The notes below the pieces were generated by a model. It did no database searches. It was not told where the DNA came from and worked only from the letters and a program-made list of their open reading frames with translations. The position numbers and the translations under genes were made by a program. A stretch of DNA of 5,949 bases from Nocardioidaceae bacterium (lineage in GTDB: Bacteria > Actinomycetota > Actinomycetes > Propionibacteriales > Nocardioidaceae), in contig JAGQUE010000478.1 in assembly GCA_020438665.1 (NCBI GenBank), forward strand, positions 1 through 5,949. Reading direction: 5' to 3'. This document shows, piece by piece, positions 1 to 5,682 of this stretch; positions within the stretch are counted from its first letter, which is position 1, and each line of letters opens with the position of its first letter.

Positions 1-779
1 TCGAGGATCTTGTTCTGGGTCATCGGCATCGAGACGCCTCCGCGCGACCATCGGGCGTCTTCGCGGTAGGCCTGCCAGTCGGGGCCGATCTCGTCGACCT
101 TCCACTGGGGAACGGGGCCGTTGTGGGCCGGGGTCGAGAAGTTGGGGGTGCGCTGGAAGACCGTGACCTGGGCAGCCTGTTCGGCGATGAGCGGGATCGA
201 CTGGATACCCGATGACCCGGTGCCGATGACGGCGACCCTCTTGCCGCTGAAGTCGACCTCTTCGTGGGGCCACTTGCCGGTCACGTAAACGTCGCCGGTG
301 AACCGCTCGGCGCCGTCGATCTCTGGCTCCTTGGGCACCGACAGGCAGCCGGTGGCCATTACATAGTGCCGACATGTCAGCGGGCCATCGCTGGTGTTGA
401 TGGTCCATGTGTCGGCGGCATCGTCCCATCGCGCAGACTCGACGGGAGTGTTGAACCGGATGTCGCGCTTCAGATCGAAGCGGTCTGCGACGAACTCGAG
501 ATAGCGCAATATCTCCGGCTGCGTCGCATACTTCTCGCTCCATTCCCATTCGTCCTGGAGCGCTGGATCGAAGCTGTACTGGTAGTCCAGGCTCTGCACA
601 TCGCAGCGCGCGCCCGGGTAGCGGTTCCAGTACCACGTGCCGCCCACGTCATCGCCCGTCTCGAGGACCAGTGCGTTGAACCCGGCGGTCCGCAGGGCGT
701 GCAGCAGGTACAGCCCGGCCATGCCGGCGCCCACCGCGATGACGTCGAACTCCGAGCGCAGGTCGGGGGCTGCAGCCAT
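1..779 (-). CDS. Baeyer-Villiger-type flavin monooxygenase, N-terminal part (runs off left edge)
   Basis: Cytoplasmic FAD- and NADPH-dependent monooxygenase of the cyclohexanone/phenylacetone monooxygenase type, a family that inserts oxygen next to a ketone or oxidises heteroatoms. The substrate cannot be read from sequence. The visible 259 residues are about half of the usual 500-600. The first Rossmann motif GAGMAG is at residues 17-22. The FAD-side family motif GGTWYWNRYPGARCD is at 46-60. The second, NADPH-binding Rossmann motif GTGSSG is at 186-191. The family fingerprint FxGxxxHxxxWP falls at 160-171 and reads FTGDVYVTGKWP, so the usual histidine is valine at residue 166; true Baeyer-Villiger activity is therefore uncertain. 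The start at 779 is supported by AAGGAG seven bases upstream. Codon use is looser than in the genes to the right (ATA, TTG, GTA, TCT and several TAT codons), hinting at a different origin. It is divergent from the hydantoinase remnant. Confidence 0.93.
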   Translation of the reverse strand, partial: MAAAPDLRSEFDVIAVGAGMAGLYLLHALRTAGFNALVLETGDDVGGTWYWNRYPGARCDVQSLDYQYSFDPALQDEWEWSEKYATQPEILRYLEFVADRFDLKRDIRFNTPVESARWDDAADTWTINTSDGPLTCRHYVMATGCLSVPKEPEIDGAERFTGDVYVTGKWPHEEVDFSGKRVAVIGTGSSGIQSIPLIAEQAAQVTVFQRTPNFSTPAHNGPVPQWKVDEIGPDWQAYREDARWSRGGVSMPMTQNKIL

Positions 780-786
780 CGTTCGG

Positions 787-792
787 CTCCTT
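787..792 (-). promoter_or_regulatory. Ribosome binding site of the flavin monooxygenase
   Basis: On the minus strand this reads AAGGAG, seven bases before the ATG at 777-779. It fixes that ATG as the start, and the first Rossmann motif then lies 16 residues in, as usual for the family. Confidence 0.75.
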
Positions 793-941
793 CGGTCACG
801 GGCCTCCCACCCCGGGAGGTCACTGCCGTGATTCTCGCGCGCCGGCCGTCGCTATGACGGATGCCACACCGGTGCGCCGGCGGGGTCCTGAGCGCGCGCC
901 GTTCGCCCACCGCGGCGGCCTGAAGGGTCCCAACGTGCACG

Positions 942-959
942 CGCGTGGCGCGCCACGCG
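942..959. repeat. Perfect 18-bp palindrome, candidate operator
   Basis: CGCGTGGCG is followed directly by CGCCACGCG, an exact two-fold symmetric site with no spacer. It lies about 160 bp upstream of the monooxygenase start, in the spacer where a regulator would be expected to bind. No regulator gene is visible in the window. GC-rich DNA gives short palindromes easily, but nine exact base pairs are more than usual. An operator role is inference. Confidence 0.4.
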
Positions 960-1019
960 GAGCGACCGGGGCCCTGACCAGGTCGAAGGTCGCGCCGTAC
1001 CGGTGGGTATGGCAGTCCG

Positions 1020-1442
1020 GTGAGCCGTTCAGGGCCGGCCACGGACTTCCGCAACATACTGAACGGTGTGCCCGGGGTGGAGCACCGCATGGAGCTGATG
1101 TACCAGGGCGTCGTGAACCGGGCCGGCCTCTCGCTCAACCGGTGGGTTGAGATCTGCAGCACCAACCCCGCCCGCATGTTCGGCCTGCACCCCCGCAAGG
1201 GCACGATCGCCCCCGGGGCCGATGCCGACCTGGTCATCTTCGACCCGCAGCGCCGGCACACCATCAGCGCCGCCACCCACCACATGAACGTCGACTACTC
1301 CGTCTACGAAGGTATGGAGCTGACCGGCAAGGTCGCCAAGGTCCTGCTGCGGGGCAAGCTCATCATCGACGGCGAACTGCACCTGGGCCGGCCGGGCGAC
1401 GGTTCGTTCCTGCGCCGGGGGACCTGCAGCATGCTGCGCTGA
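1020..1442 (+). pseudogene. 5'-truncated hydantoinase/dihydropyrimidinase, C-terminal remnant
   Basis: Residues 9-140 of this frame match the end of the cyclic amidohydrolase family (D-hydantoinase, dihydropyrimidinase), which opens the rings of hydantoins and dihydropyrimidines. Recognisable pieces are DFRNILNGVPGVEHR, STNPARMFGL, RKGTIAPGADADLVIFDP, and the closing region with VDYSVYEG and LLRGKLIIDGE. Full-length members have roughly 460 residues; all metal-binding residues (two His of HxH, carboxylated Lys, further His, Asp) lie upstream of the retained part and are missing. Family similarity starts abruptly near base 1044. The eight residues before it, from the GTG at 1020, look unrelated, and the frame is closed by a TGA at 975-977. 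No good ribosome binding site precedes 1020. The 3' end is intact and followed by a strong hairpin, so the loss is confined to the 5' side. It cannot be a working hydrolase; a deletion, transfer of a fragment or an assembly join could explain it. Confidence 0.85.
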
Positions 1443-1467
1443 GCCGGCCTCGCCATGACGACGACGA

Positions 1468-1504
1468 ACGGGCGCCGTCCCCGGACAAGGGGAGCGGCGC
1501 CCGT
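1468..1504 (+). terminator. Strong GC-rich hairpin after the hydantoinase remnant
   Basis: Arms at 1468-1482 and 1489-1504 pair over about 15 bp with a single bulged G at 1494 and a six-base loop GGACAA. It starts 26 bases after the hydantoinase stop. There is no T-tract, as is common for actinobacterial terminator-like hairpins. Being nearly symmetric, it may act in both directions between the two convergent genes. Confidence 0.65.
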
Positions 1505-1573
1505 CGCCGTGGGTCCGCTGATCGGGCTGGAAGTTGGAGGCCCCTGTGCCCGGGCGGGTGGCTGTGTCGGGAT

Positions 1574-1635
1574 GGGTGACCCCTGCAGCGGCCAGCGAAG
1601 CCGGCGAGCGAGCTTGCACGCTGCAGGGGTCGCCT
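1574..1635. repeat. Long inverted repeat, REP-like palindromic element
   Basis: GACCCCTGCAGCG at 1578-1590 is repeated exactly as its reverse complement at 1619-1631, a 13-bp perfect stem that extends outward by GC and wobble pairs to about 1574/1635. Inside, GCGAAGC (1595-1601) pairs with GCTTGC (1612-1617) across one bulged G, leaving a ten-base loop. The whole folds into one two-tier hairpin with a small internal loop. It does not directly follow either gene end, so it is not simply a terminator. Size and shape fit a dispersed palindromic repeat or a structured RNA. No transposase is present. Confidence 0.6.
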
Positions 1636-1638
1636 CCC

Positions 1639-1697
1639 CCGATGACTAGTACATCGGCGTCAGGCCGGAGGTCCTGAAGTTGCGTTGTGGTGACGCA
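1639..1697. other. Run of three short stem-loops
   Basis: Three adjacent hairpins follow one another almost without gaps: CCGATG/CATCGG at 1639-1657 with a seven-base loop; TCAGG/CCTGA at 1660-1677; TGCGT/ACGCA at 1681-1697. Together with the larger element to the left and the terminator-like hairpin to the right they form five consecutive hairpins in about 140 bases. Each alone is weak; the close packing is what stands out. The function is unknown. Confidence 0.4.
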
Positions 1698-1698
1698 T

Positions 1699-1715
1699 GG
1701 TTCGGCATCCGAACC
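1699..1715 (-). terminator. Hairpin after the chimeric dehydrogenase gene
   Basis: GGTTCGG and CCGAACC form a seven-bp perfect stem with a three-base loop, seven bases beyond the TGA of the minus-strand gene ending at 1723. The position and the tight loop suggest the terminator of the acyl-CoA dehydrogenase/chimera operon. There is no clear U-tract. Confidence 0.55.
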
Positions 1716-1722
1716 CGGCTGG

Positions 1723-3219
1723 TCAGCGGCTTTCGGGGCTGACCCGCCAGATGCGCCCACCGACGTCGTCGGACAGGTAGAGCGCCCCGTCGGGCCCCTC
1801 GGCCACGTCCACGGCGCGGTGCTCCGCCTCGGCGGGCAGGTCGGTGCTGTCGCCGGCGAAACCGTCGGCGAACACCTCCCACTCGCCGGTGGCCATGCCG
1901 TCCTCGAACGGGACGAAGGCCACGACGTAGCCCGGGCCCTCGGGCTGGTTGGCGGGGTCGAAGCGGGAGCCGTGGAAGGCGATGAACGCACCGTCTCGGT
2001 AGCGCTCGCCGAGGGCGTCGACGGTGGGGAACGTCATGCCCAGCGGGGCCCAGTGGGCCGGGAAGGTGACCGCCGGTTCCGGCACGTCGTCGCACCGGCC
2101 GGCCTCGCGGCCGTCGCCGCCGTACTCGGGGGCGAGCACATGGCGCCCCTGCTGGGGATCGAAGTAGCAGTACGGCCAGCCGTAGTCACCGCCCTCGACG
2201 ATGGCGTGGACCTCCTCGGCGGGCTTGGTGAGATCGTCGGCCTCGTCGTAGCGGTCGGGCCAGTTCTCGAACAGCTGGTCGCGACCGTTGATGGCGGCGT
2301 ACAGGCGGCCCGTGTCCGGGTCGATGGCCAGCGCGTTGGCGTTGCGCACACCCGTGGCGTAGCGGGTGCCGTCGGCCTGGGTCTGGCCCTGCTCGTCGGC
2401 GTCGAAGCGCCAGATGCCGGCTCGGTCCTCGAGCTCGGGGCAGGGGTCGATCCCGGGTGAGAACGGCTCGCGGTTGTCCACCTGGCAGGCGTTCGACGGT
2501 GAGCCGATGTTGACGAACATCCGGCCCTCGTCGTCGATGACCGCGGTCTTGGCGAAGTGGTCGGGGGAGTCGGGCAGGCCGCTGACGATCGTCTCCGGAT
2601 CGCCGTCGGGTGTGAGGCCGACACTGTCCCCGGCGGGCAGGCGGTAGCGCACGACGCTGTCGTTGCGGGCGAGGTAGAGCCAGCCGTCGTGGACGGTCAC
2701 CCCGTTGCCGCCGCGTTCCCCGAAGCGTTCGATGTGCTCGGCGTGGCCGTCGCCATCGTCGTCGCGCAGGGCCACGACACCGCCGTCGGGATCGCCGCCG
2801 GGGGCGTCGGCGATGGCGACGTACACGGTGCCGTCGGGCGCAACGCTGAGGTGGCGGGCACCGACCAGCCCGTCGGCGAACACGGTGGCGCACAGGCCGT
2901 CGGGCAGGGTGATGCCGGCGGCGCCGGCCAGCCAGCCGCCGAGGAGGCCGGTCTCGGCCACCGGCAACGGCACGGCGAAGCGGCCCACCAGGCGTTGCAC
3001 GGCCACCGCGTCGGCGAGCGTGCCACCGGATCCGCCCGCCGCCTCGGCCACTCCGACCCACGGGGCGCCGGTGGCGGCCAGCGGCTCCCACACGGCGGGG
3101 GCCCAGCCGTCGGACTCGGCCTGCTGGATGACCTCGTGGCTGCAGGTCTGGGTGAACAGCCGGGTCAGCGTCTCGACCAGCAGGGCGTCAGGGATGACCA
3201 CGTTCTCGTCAGCGCTCAT
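1723..3219 (-). CDS. In-frame chimera: acyl-CoA dehydrogenase N-terminus joined to glucose/sorbosone dehydrogenase
   Basis: The frame is 498 residues and uninterrupted. Residues 1 to about 105 match the N-terminal helical domain of a FadE-type acyl-CoA dehydrogenase second subunit, with hallmarks WEPLAATGAPWVGVAEAAGG (44-63) and LPVAETGLLGGWLAG (85-99). From about residue 103 to the end it matches the PQQ-dependent glucose/sorbosone dehydrogenase family (beta-propeller sugar or aldose dehydrogenases, normally exported): LPDGLCATVFADGL (105-118), RHLSVAPDG (122-130), an acidic DDDGDG stretch (153-158), GVRN (290-293), GGDYGWPYCYFD (343-354), AHWAPLGMTF, and the typical end LSDDVGGRIWRV. The propeller body of about 395 residues appears complete at its C-terminus, but it has no signal peptide and would stay in the cytoplasm, where PQQ enzymes of this class do not normally work. 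The acyl-CoA dehydrogenase part lacks its beta-barrel and C-terminal helical domain, so it cannot be active. The start ATG overlaps the upstream gene's stop (ATGA at 3216-3219), implying coupled translation. It is probably a fusion relic or an assembly join; expression is unknown. Confidence 0.88.
   Translation of the reverse strand: MSADENVVIPDALLVETLTRLFTQTCSHEVIQQAESDGWAPAVWEPLAATGAPWVGVAEAAGGSGGTLADAVAVQRLVGRFAVPLPVAETGLLGGWLAGAAGITLPDGLCATVFADGLVGARHLSVAPDGTVYVAIADAPGGDPDGGVVALRDDDGDGHAEHIERFGERGGNGVTVHDGWLYLARNDSVVRYRLPAGDSVGLTPDGDPETIVSGLPDSPDHFAKTAVIDDEGRMFVNIGSPSNACQVDNREPFSPGIDPCPELEDRAGIWRFDADEQGQTQADGTRYATGVRNANALAIDPDTGRLYAAINGRDQLFENWPDRYDEADDLTKPAEEVHAIVEGGDYGWPYCYFDPQQGRHVLAPEYGGDGREAGRCDDVPEPAVTFPAHWAPLGMTFPTVDALGERYRDGAFIAFHGSRFDPANQPEGPGYVVAFVPFEDGMATGEWEVFADGFAGDSTDLPAEAEHRAVDVAEGPDGALYLSDDVGGRIWRVSPESR
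2896..2907 (-). other. Probable fusion point inside the chimeric gene
   Basis: On the minus strand these twelve bases encode Leu-Pro-Asp-Gly, residues 105-108 of the chimera. Both parent families commonly carry an LPDG-like string here: after the AAG(L/I) stretch in the acyl-CoA dehydrogenase and just before CATVFAD in the sorbosone dehydrogenase. A shared short sequence at the junction fits microhomology-mediated joining in the cell, or a wrong overlap in assembly. The exact base cannot be set because the shared string belongs to both sides. Confidence 0.6.
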
Positions 3220-4406
3220 CGGTTCACCCCGTACCAGGCGGCCAGGCCCTTGGAGGCCACGGTGCGCAGGATCTCGTTGGTGCCGCCCCGCAGCGTGAAG
3301 CTGGGGCCGGTGAGGATGCAGGCGGCCAACAGCTGGTTGCCCAACGTGGCGGCATCGAGCGACGGCTCCTCGTCCCACAGGTCGTGCAGCAGGCCGATCA
3401 TCTCCTGCTCGAACGTGGTGCCGAGATCCTTGACGATGGCCGCCTCCACCGCCGGCGCACCGCCCTGGTCGATCGTGCGCGAGATCGACAGCGACAGGTT
3501 GCGCAGCGCCCAGTAGCGGGCGGTGACGCGCCCGAACGCCTCGTAGGCCTTGGCCGACAGCTCCCCCTCGGCGGTGCGCTCGCGCAGCAGCTGCTCGAAG
3601 GTGGAGTAGACCGACAGGAACCGGTCGGGGCCGGCCCGCTCGTAGGCGAGCTCGGAGTTGACCTGCTGCCAGCCCCGGCCGACCTCGCCGAGCACGTCCT
3701 CGTCGGGCACGAACACGTCGGTCATGACCACCTCGTTGAAGTGGTGGCTGCCGTCGAGGAACTTGATCGGGTTGATCTCGAGGCCCTCGGTGCCGTGCAG
3801 CGGCACGAGCAGCTGGGAGAGCCCCTCGTGGCGGTCGCCCTCGTTGGGGCTGGTGCGGCACAGCACGATGAACCAGTGGTTCTGGTGGGCGTTGGAGGTC
3901 CAGATCTTGGTGCCGTTGAGCAGCCAGCCGCCGTCGGTGCGGGTGGCGGTGGTGCGCACCGCGGCGAGGTCGGAGCCGGCGTCGGGCTCGGACATGCCGA
4001 TGGAGAACCACAGCTCGCCGCGGGCGATGGCGGGCAGGAACCGCTCGCGCTGCTCGTCGGTGCCGAAGCGCATGATCGTCGGTGCGCTCTGGCGGTCCGC
4101 CACCCAGTGGGCGCCGATGGGGGCGCCGGCCTTGAGCAGCTCCTCCACCACGATGAAGCGGTCGACCGCGGTGTGTGCCGGGCCGCCGTAGCGGGTGGGG
4201 ATGGACATGCCCACCCACCCCTTGGCCGCCATCTTGCGGGTGAAGTCGGGGTCGTGGTCGGCGGACATGCCCAGGCACGGGCGGTAACCGCCCACCGGCA
4301 GCTCGGCCTTGATGAAGGCGCGGACCTCGGCCTGCAGGGCCCGCTCCTCGGCGGTCAGGGTGGTGTAGGCGAAACCCCGTGCGCTCGCGTGTTCGGCAAC
4401 GGCCAT
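3216..4406 (-). CDS. Acyl-CoA dehydrogenase (FadE family), complete
   Basis: Flavoprotein that puts the alpha-beta double bond into an acyl-CoA, in fatty acid, sterol side chain or related degradation. At 396 residues it has normal family length. The N-terminal helical domain spans about 1-130. The FAD/substrate signature FSIGMSEPDAGSD is at 134-146, then NGTKIWTSNA at 164-173 in the beta-barrel. The C-terminal helical domain ends with RGGTNEILR at 373-381. The position that carries the catalytic Glu in medium-chain enzymes (before GT) is Gly here; Glu256 in YERAGP is the likely base, as in isovaleryl-CoA dehydrogenase and many actinobacterial FadE proteins. The start at 4406 is chosen because GGGGGG lies four bases upstream (4411-4416) and the N-terminus then has normal length. 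Actinobacterial genes of this type often sit beside a second, catalytically silent subunit with which they form a heterotetramer. Here that partner is cut to about 105 residues, so this protein may be orphaned. The natural substrate cannot be told. Confidence 0.94.
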   Translation of the reverse strand: MAVAEHASARGFAYTTLTAEERALQAEVRAFIKAELPVGGYRPCLGMSADHDPDFTRKMAAKGWVGMSIPTRYGGPAHTAVDRFIVVEELLKAGAPIGAHWVADRQSAPTIMRFGTDEQRERFLPAIARGELWFSIGMSEPDAGSDLAAVRTTATRTDGGWLLNGTKIWTSNAHQNHWFIVLCRTSPNEGDRHEGLSQLLVPLHGTEGLEINPIKFLDGSHHFNEVVMTDVFVPDEDVLGEVGRGWQQVNSELAYERAGPDRFLSVYSTFEQLLRERTAEGELSAKAYEAFGRVTARYWALRNLSLSISRTIDQGGAPAVEAAIVKDLGTTFEQEMIGLLHDLWDEEPSLDAATLGNQLLAACILTGPSFTLRGGTNEILRTVASKGLAAWYGVNR

Positions 4407-4511
4407 CGGTCCCCCCGGATGCTCGGTCGGTGGCGTCAGCACCCTAGTGCGCGCATCGCTCCACGGACCCCGCCGGTGCCACACCGCCGGGAACGGGGTA
4501 CAGCTCCGGCG
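4407..4511. promoter_or_regulatory. Divergent promoter region between the acyl-CoA dehydrogenase and the esterase
   Basis: These 105 bases separate two divergent starts, so promoters for both should lie here. On the minus strand TAGGGT at 4441-4446 fits the loose actinobacterial -10 pattern TANNNT and would give a leader of about 28 bases for the dehydrogenase; no convincing -35 accompanies it. A small stem CGGTG/CACCG with loop CCA lies at 4474-4486. No promoter for the esterase is clear. Confidence 0.35.
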
Positions 4512-5654
4512 ATGGCCGGCATGCTGATCCCCGTCCTCGTGCTCGCCGGCATTGCGCTCGTCGCCGTGGCGCCACCCGTGCCGAACAGCTCGCGCCCACG
4601 GCACTGGACGTACCTCACCGGCGCGTTCCTGCTGAACGAGCTGCCGTTCGTGGCGCTGTTCTGGTTGGCGGTCTGGACGTTGGACCCGCTGCTCGGCGGC
4701 GAGCTCGGTGGGGCGTGGGGTGTGGCCGCGGGGGCGGCGCTGGCGTTGGCCGCGCTCGAGGTGCTGACCATCGCCCGGCGCGGGTTCGCCACCCGGTCGG
4801 CGTTGCGGGCGCTGCTCGACGCGTCGTGTGGCCCCGCGGGCCGATCGGGCGCCGCCCGCTCACGGCTGGGCCGGCGCCATCCCTGGCCGCGCATCCTGTT
4901 CGCCCCGTTGCCGTGGCGGGGCCGGCACATCCGGCGCTGCGCGAACCTGGCCTACGGCGACGCCGGCCGGCGGCACCTGCTCGACGTCTACCACCACCGC
5001 TCGAGGCGGGGTGGGCCGGTGCTCGTGTACTTCCACGGTGGTGGGTTCCGATCGGGCCACAAGCACCGCGAGGCGCTGCCGCTGCTGCACCGGCTGGCGC
5101 AGCACGGCTGGGTGTGCCTGAGCGCCAACTACCGGCTGTCCCCCGAGGTCGGTTTCCCCGAGCACGTGATCGACGCCAAGCGGGCCGTCGCCTGGGCGCG
5201 CCGCAACGCGGCGGCCTACGGCGGGGATCCGGACCGGCTCTACGTGGCCGGCAGCTCGGCCGGCGGCCACCTGGCCCTGCTGTGTGCGCTGGCGCCGAAC
5301 CACCCCACGTTCGATCGCGACACCGGCGGCACCGACACCACGGTGGCCGGCGCCATCAGCCTTTACGGGTACATCGGCGGGTTGGACGGCCCGGCGGCGG
5401 CCTCGTCGGGGCCGCAGGACCACCTCCATCCCGGTGCCCCACCGGTGTTCGTCGCCCACGGCGATCTCGACACGCTGGTGACGGTGCACGACGCCCGGGC
5501 CTTCGCCCGCGAGCTGGGCGCCGTCTCGTCCAACCCGGTGGTGTACGCCGAGCTGCGCGGGGCCCACCACGGCTTCGACCTGTTCCACTCGGCCCGCTTC
5601 GAGGCGGTCATCGACGCCGTCGAGGATTTCGTGGCCCGCACGGCCGCCCCCTGA
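4512..5654 (+). CDS. Membrane-anchored alpha/beta-hydrolase (HSL-type esterase/lipase)
   Basis: Serine esterase of the hormone-sensitive-lipase group, 380 residues, resembling mycobacterial LipC/LipQ-type proteins, which have a hydrophobic N-terminus before the hydrolase domain. Three hydrophobic stretches (about 4-23, 36-57, 68-88) look like membrane helices and would hold the catalytic domain at the membrane. The basic linker at 89-142 is rich in Arg, suggesting that side faces the cytoplasm. In the hydrolase domain the oxyanion motif HGGG is at 175-178, the nucleophile elbow GSSAG at 247-251 with Ser249, the acid Asp320 in HGDLDTLV and the catalytic His353 in HHGFDLF, so the triad is complete. 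It probably hydrolyses short- to medium-chain esters; the substrate is unknown. ATG 4512 is the first plausible start of the hydrophobic segment. The ribosome binding site is weak (GGGG at 4495-4498, rather distant), and the ATG at 4521 is an alternative. The open frame upstream of 4512 is antisense to the dehydrogenase and is not coding. It converges on gcvP with a 28-bp gap. Confidence 0.9.
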   Translation: MAGMLIPVLVLAGIALVAVAPPVPNSSRPRHWTYLTGAFLLNELPFVALFWLAVWTLDPLLGGELGGAWGVAAGAALALAALEVLTIARRGFATRSALRALLDASCGPAGRSGAARSRLGRRHPWPRILFAPLPWRGRHIRRCANLAYGDAGRRHLLDVYHHRSRRGGPVLVYFHGGGFRSGHKHREALPLLHRLAQHGWVCLSANYRLSPEVGFPEHVIDAKRAVAWARRNAAAYGGDPDRLYVAGSSAGGHLALLCALAPNHPTFDRDTGGTDTTVAGAISLYGYIGGLDGPAAASSGPQDHLHPGAPPVFVAHGDLDTLVTVHDARAFARELGAVSSNPVVYAELRGAHHGFDLFHSARFEAVIDAVEDFVARTAAP

Positions 5655-5673
5655 ACGCGGCCGCCCCCTGAAC
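5641..5673. repeat. 17-bp tandem duplication over the esterase stop codon
   Basis: The 16-base string at 5641-5656, beginning CGGCCG and ending CTGAAC, is repeated exactly at 5658-5673 with one G between, giving a 17-bp period. The first copy holds the esterase stop TGA (5652-5654). The second lies wholly in the gap before gcvP and is out of frame with the first, so it does not alter the protein. The arms GGCCG and CGGCC of neighbouring copies can also pair into a weak hairpin. It is probably a slippage duplication. Confidence 0.8.
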
Positions 5674-5682
5674 AAGCCCGGC

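Larger units (their letters stand above)
780..1019. other. Gene-free spacer upstream of the flavin monooxygenase
   Basis: No frame on either strand gives a recognisable protein. In particular, neither the missing N-terminal part of the hydantoinase (plus strand) nor the missing C-terminal part of the acyl-CoA dehydrogenase second subunit (minus strand) could be found here. It should hold the monooxygenase promoter, but I see no convincing -10/-35 pair. It contains the 18-bp palindrome at 942-959 and a small hairpin at 803-819 (arms CCTCCC and GGGAGG, loop ACCCC), which lies just upstream of the monooxygenase ribosome binding site and would sit in the mRNA leader. Confidence 0.5.

Noticed and set aside
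264..1150. Plus- and minus-strand open frames around the monooxygenase start and its upstream spacer
   Set aside because: They overlap the monooxygenase in other frames or show no recognisable motif. No ribosome binding site or conserved protein supports any of them.
1489..1722. Integron attC-like site in the hairpin-rich spacer
   Set aside because: GTT-containing strings near 1530 and 1680 do not complete the GTTRRRY core with a matching partner, and no integrase is seen.
1687..3516. Plus-strand open frames opposite the chimera
   Set aside because: Their composition mirrors the minus-strand gene and no family motif is visible; they are shadows.
3220..4278. Possible N-terminal extension of the chimeric gene through the acyl-CoA dehydrogenase
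   Set aside because: The frame is open but out of phase with the true dehydrogenase frame and reads as Arg/His/Pro-rich filler. The ATGA overlap and the conserved N-terminal domain place the start at 3219.
3384..4511. Long plus-strand open frame running into the esterase from the left
   Set aside because: It lies opposite the well-supported acyl-CoA dehydrogenase and has the repetitive Gly/Val/Ala/Asp make-up of an antisense frame in GC-rich DNA. The esterase homology begins only after 4512.
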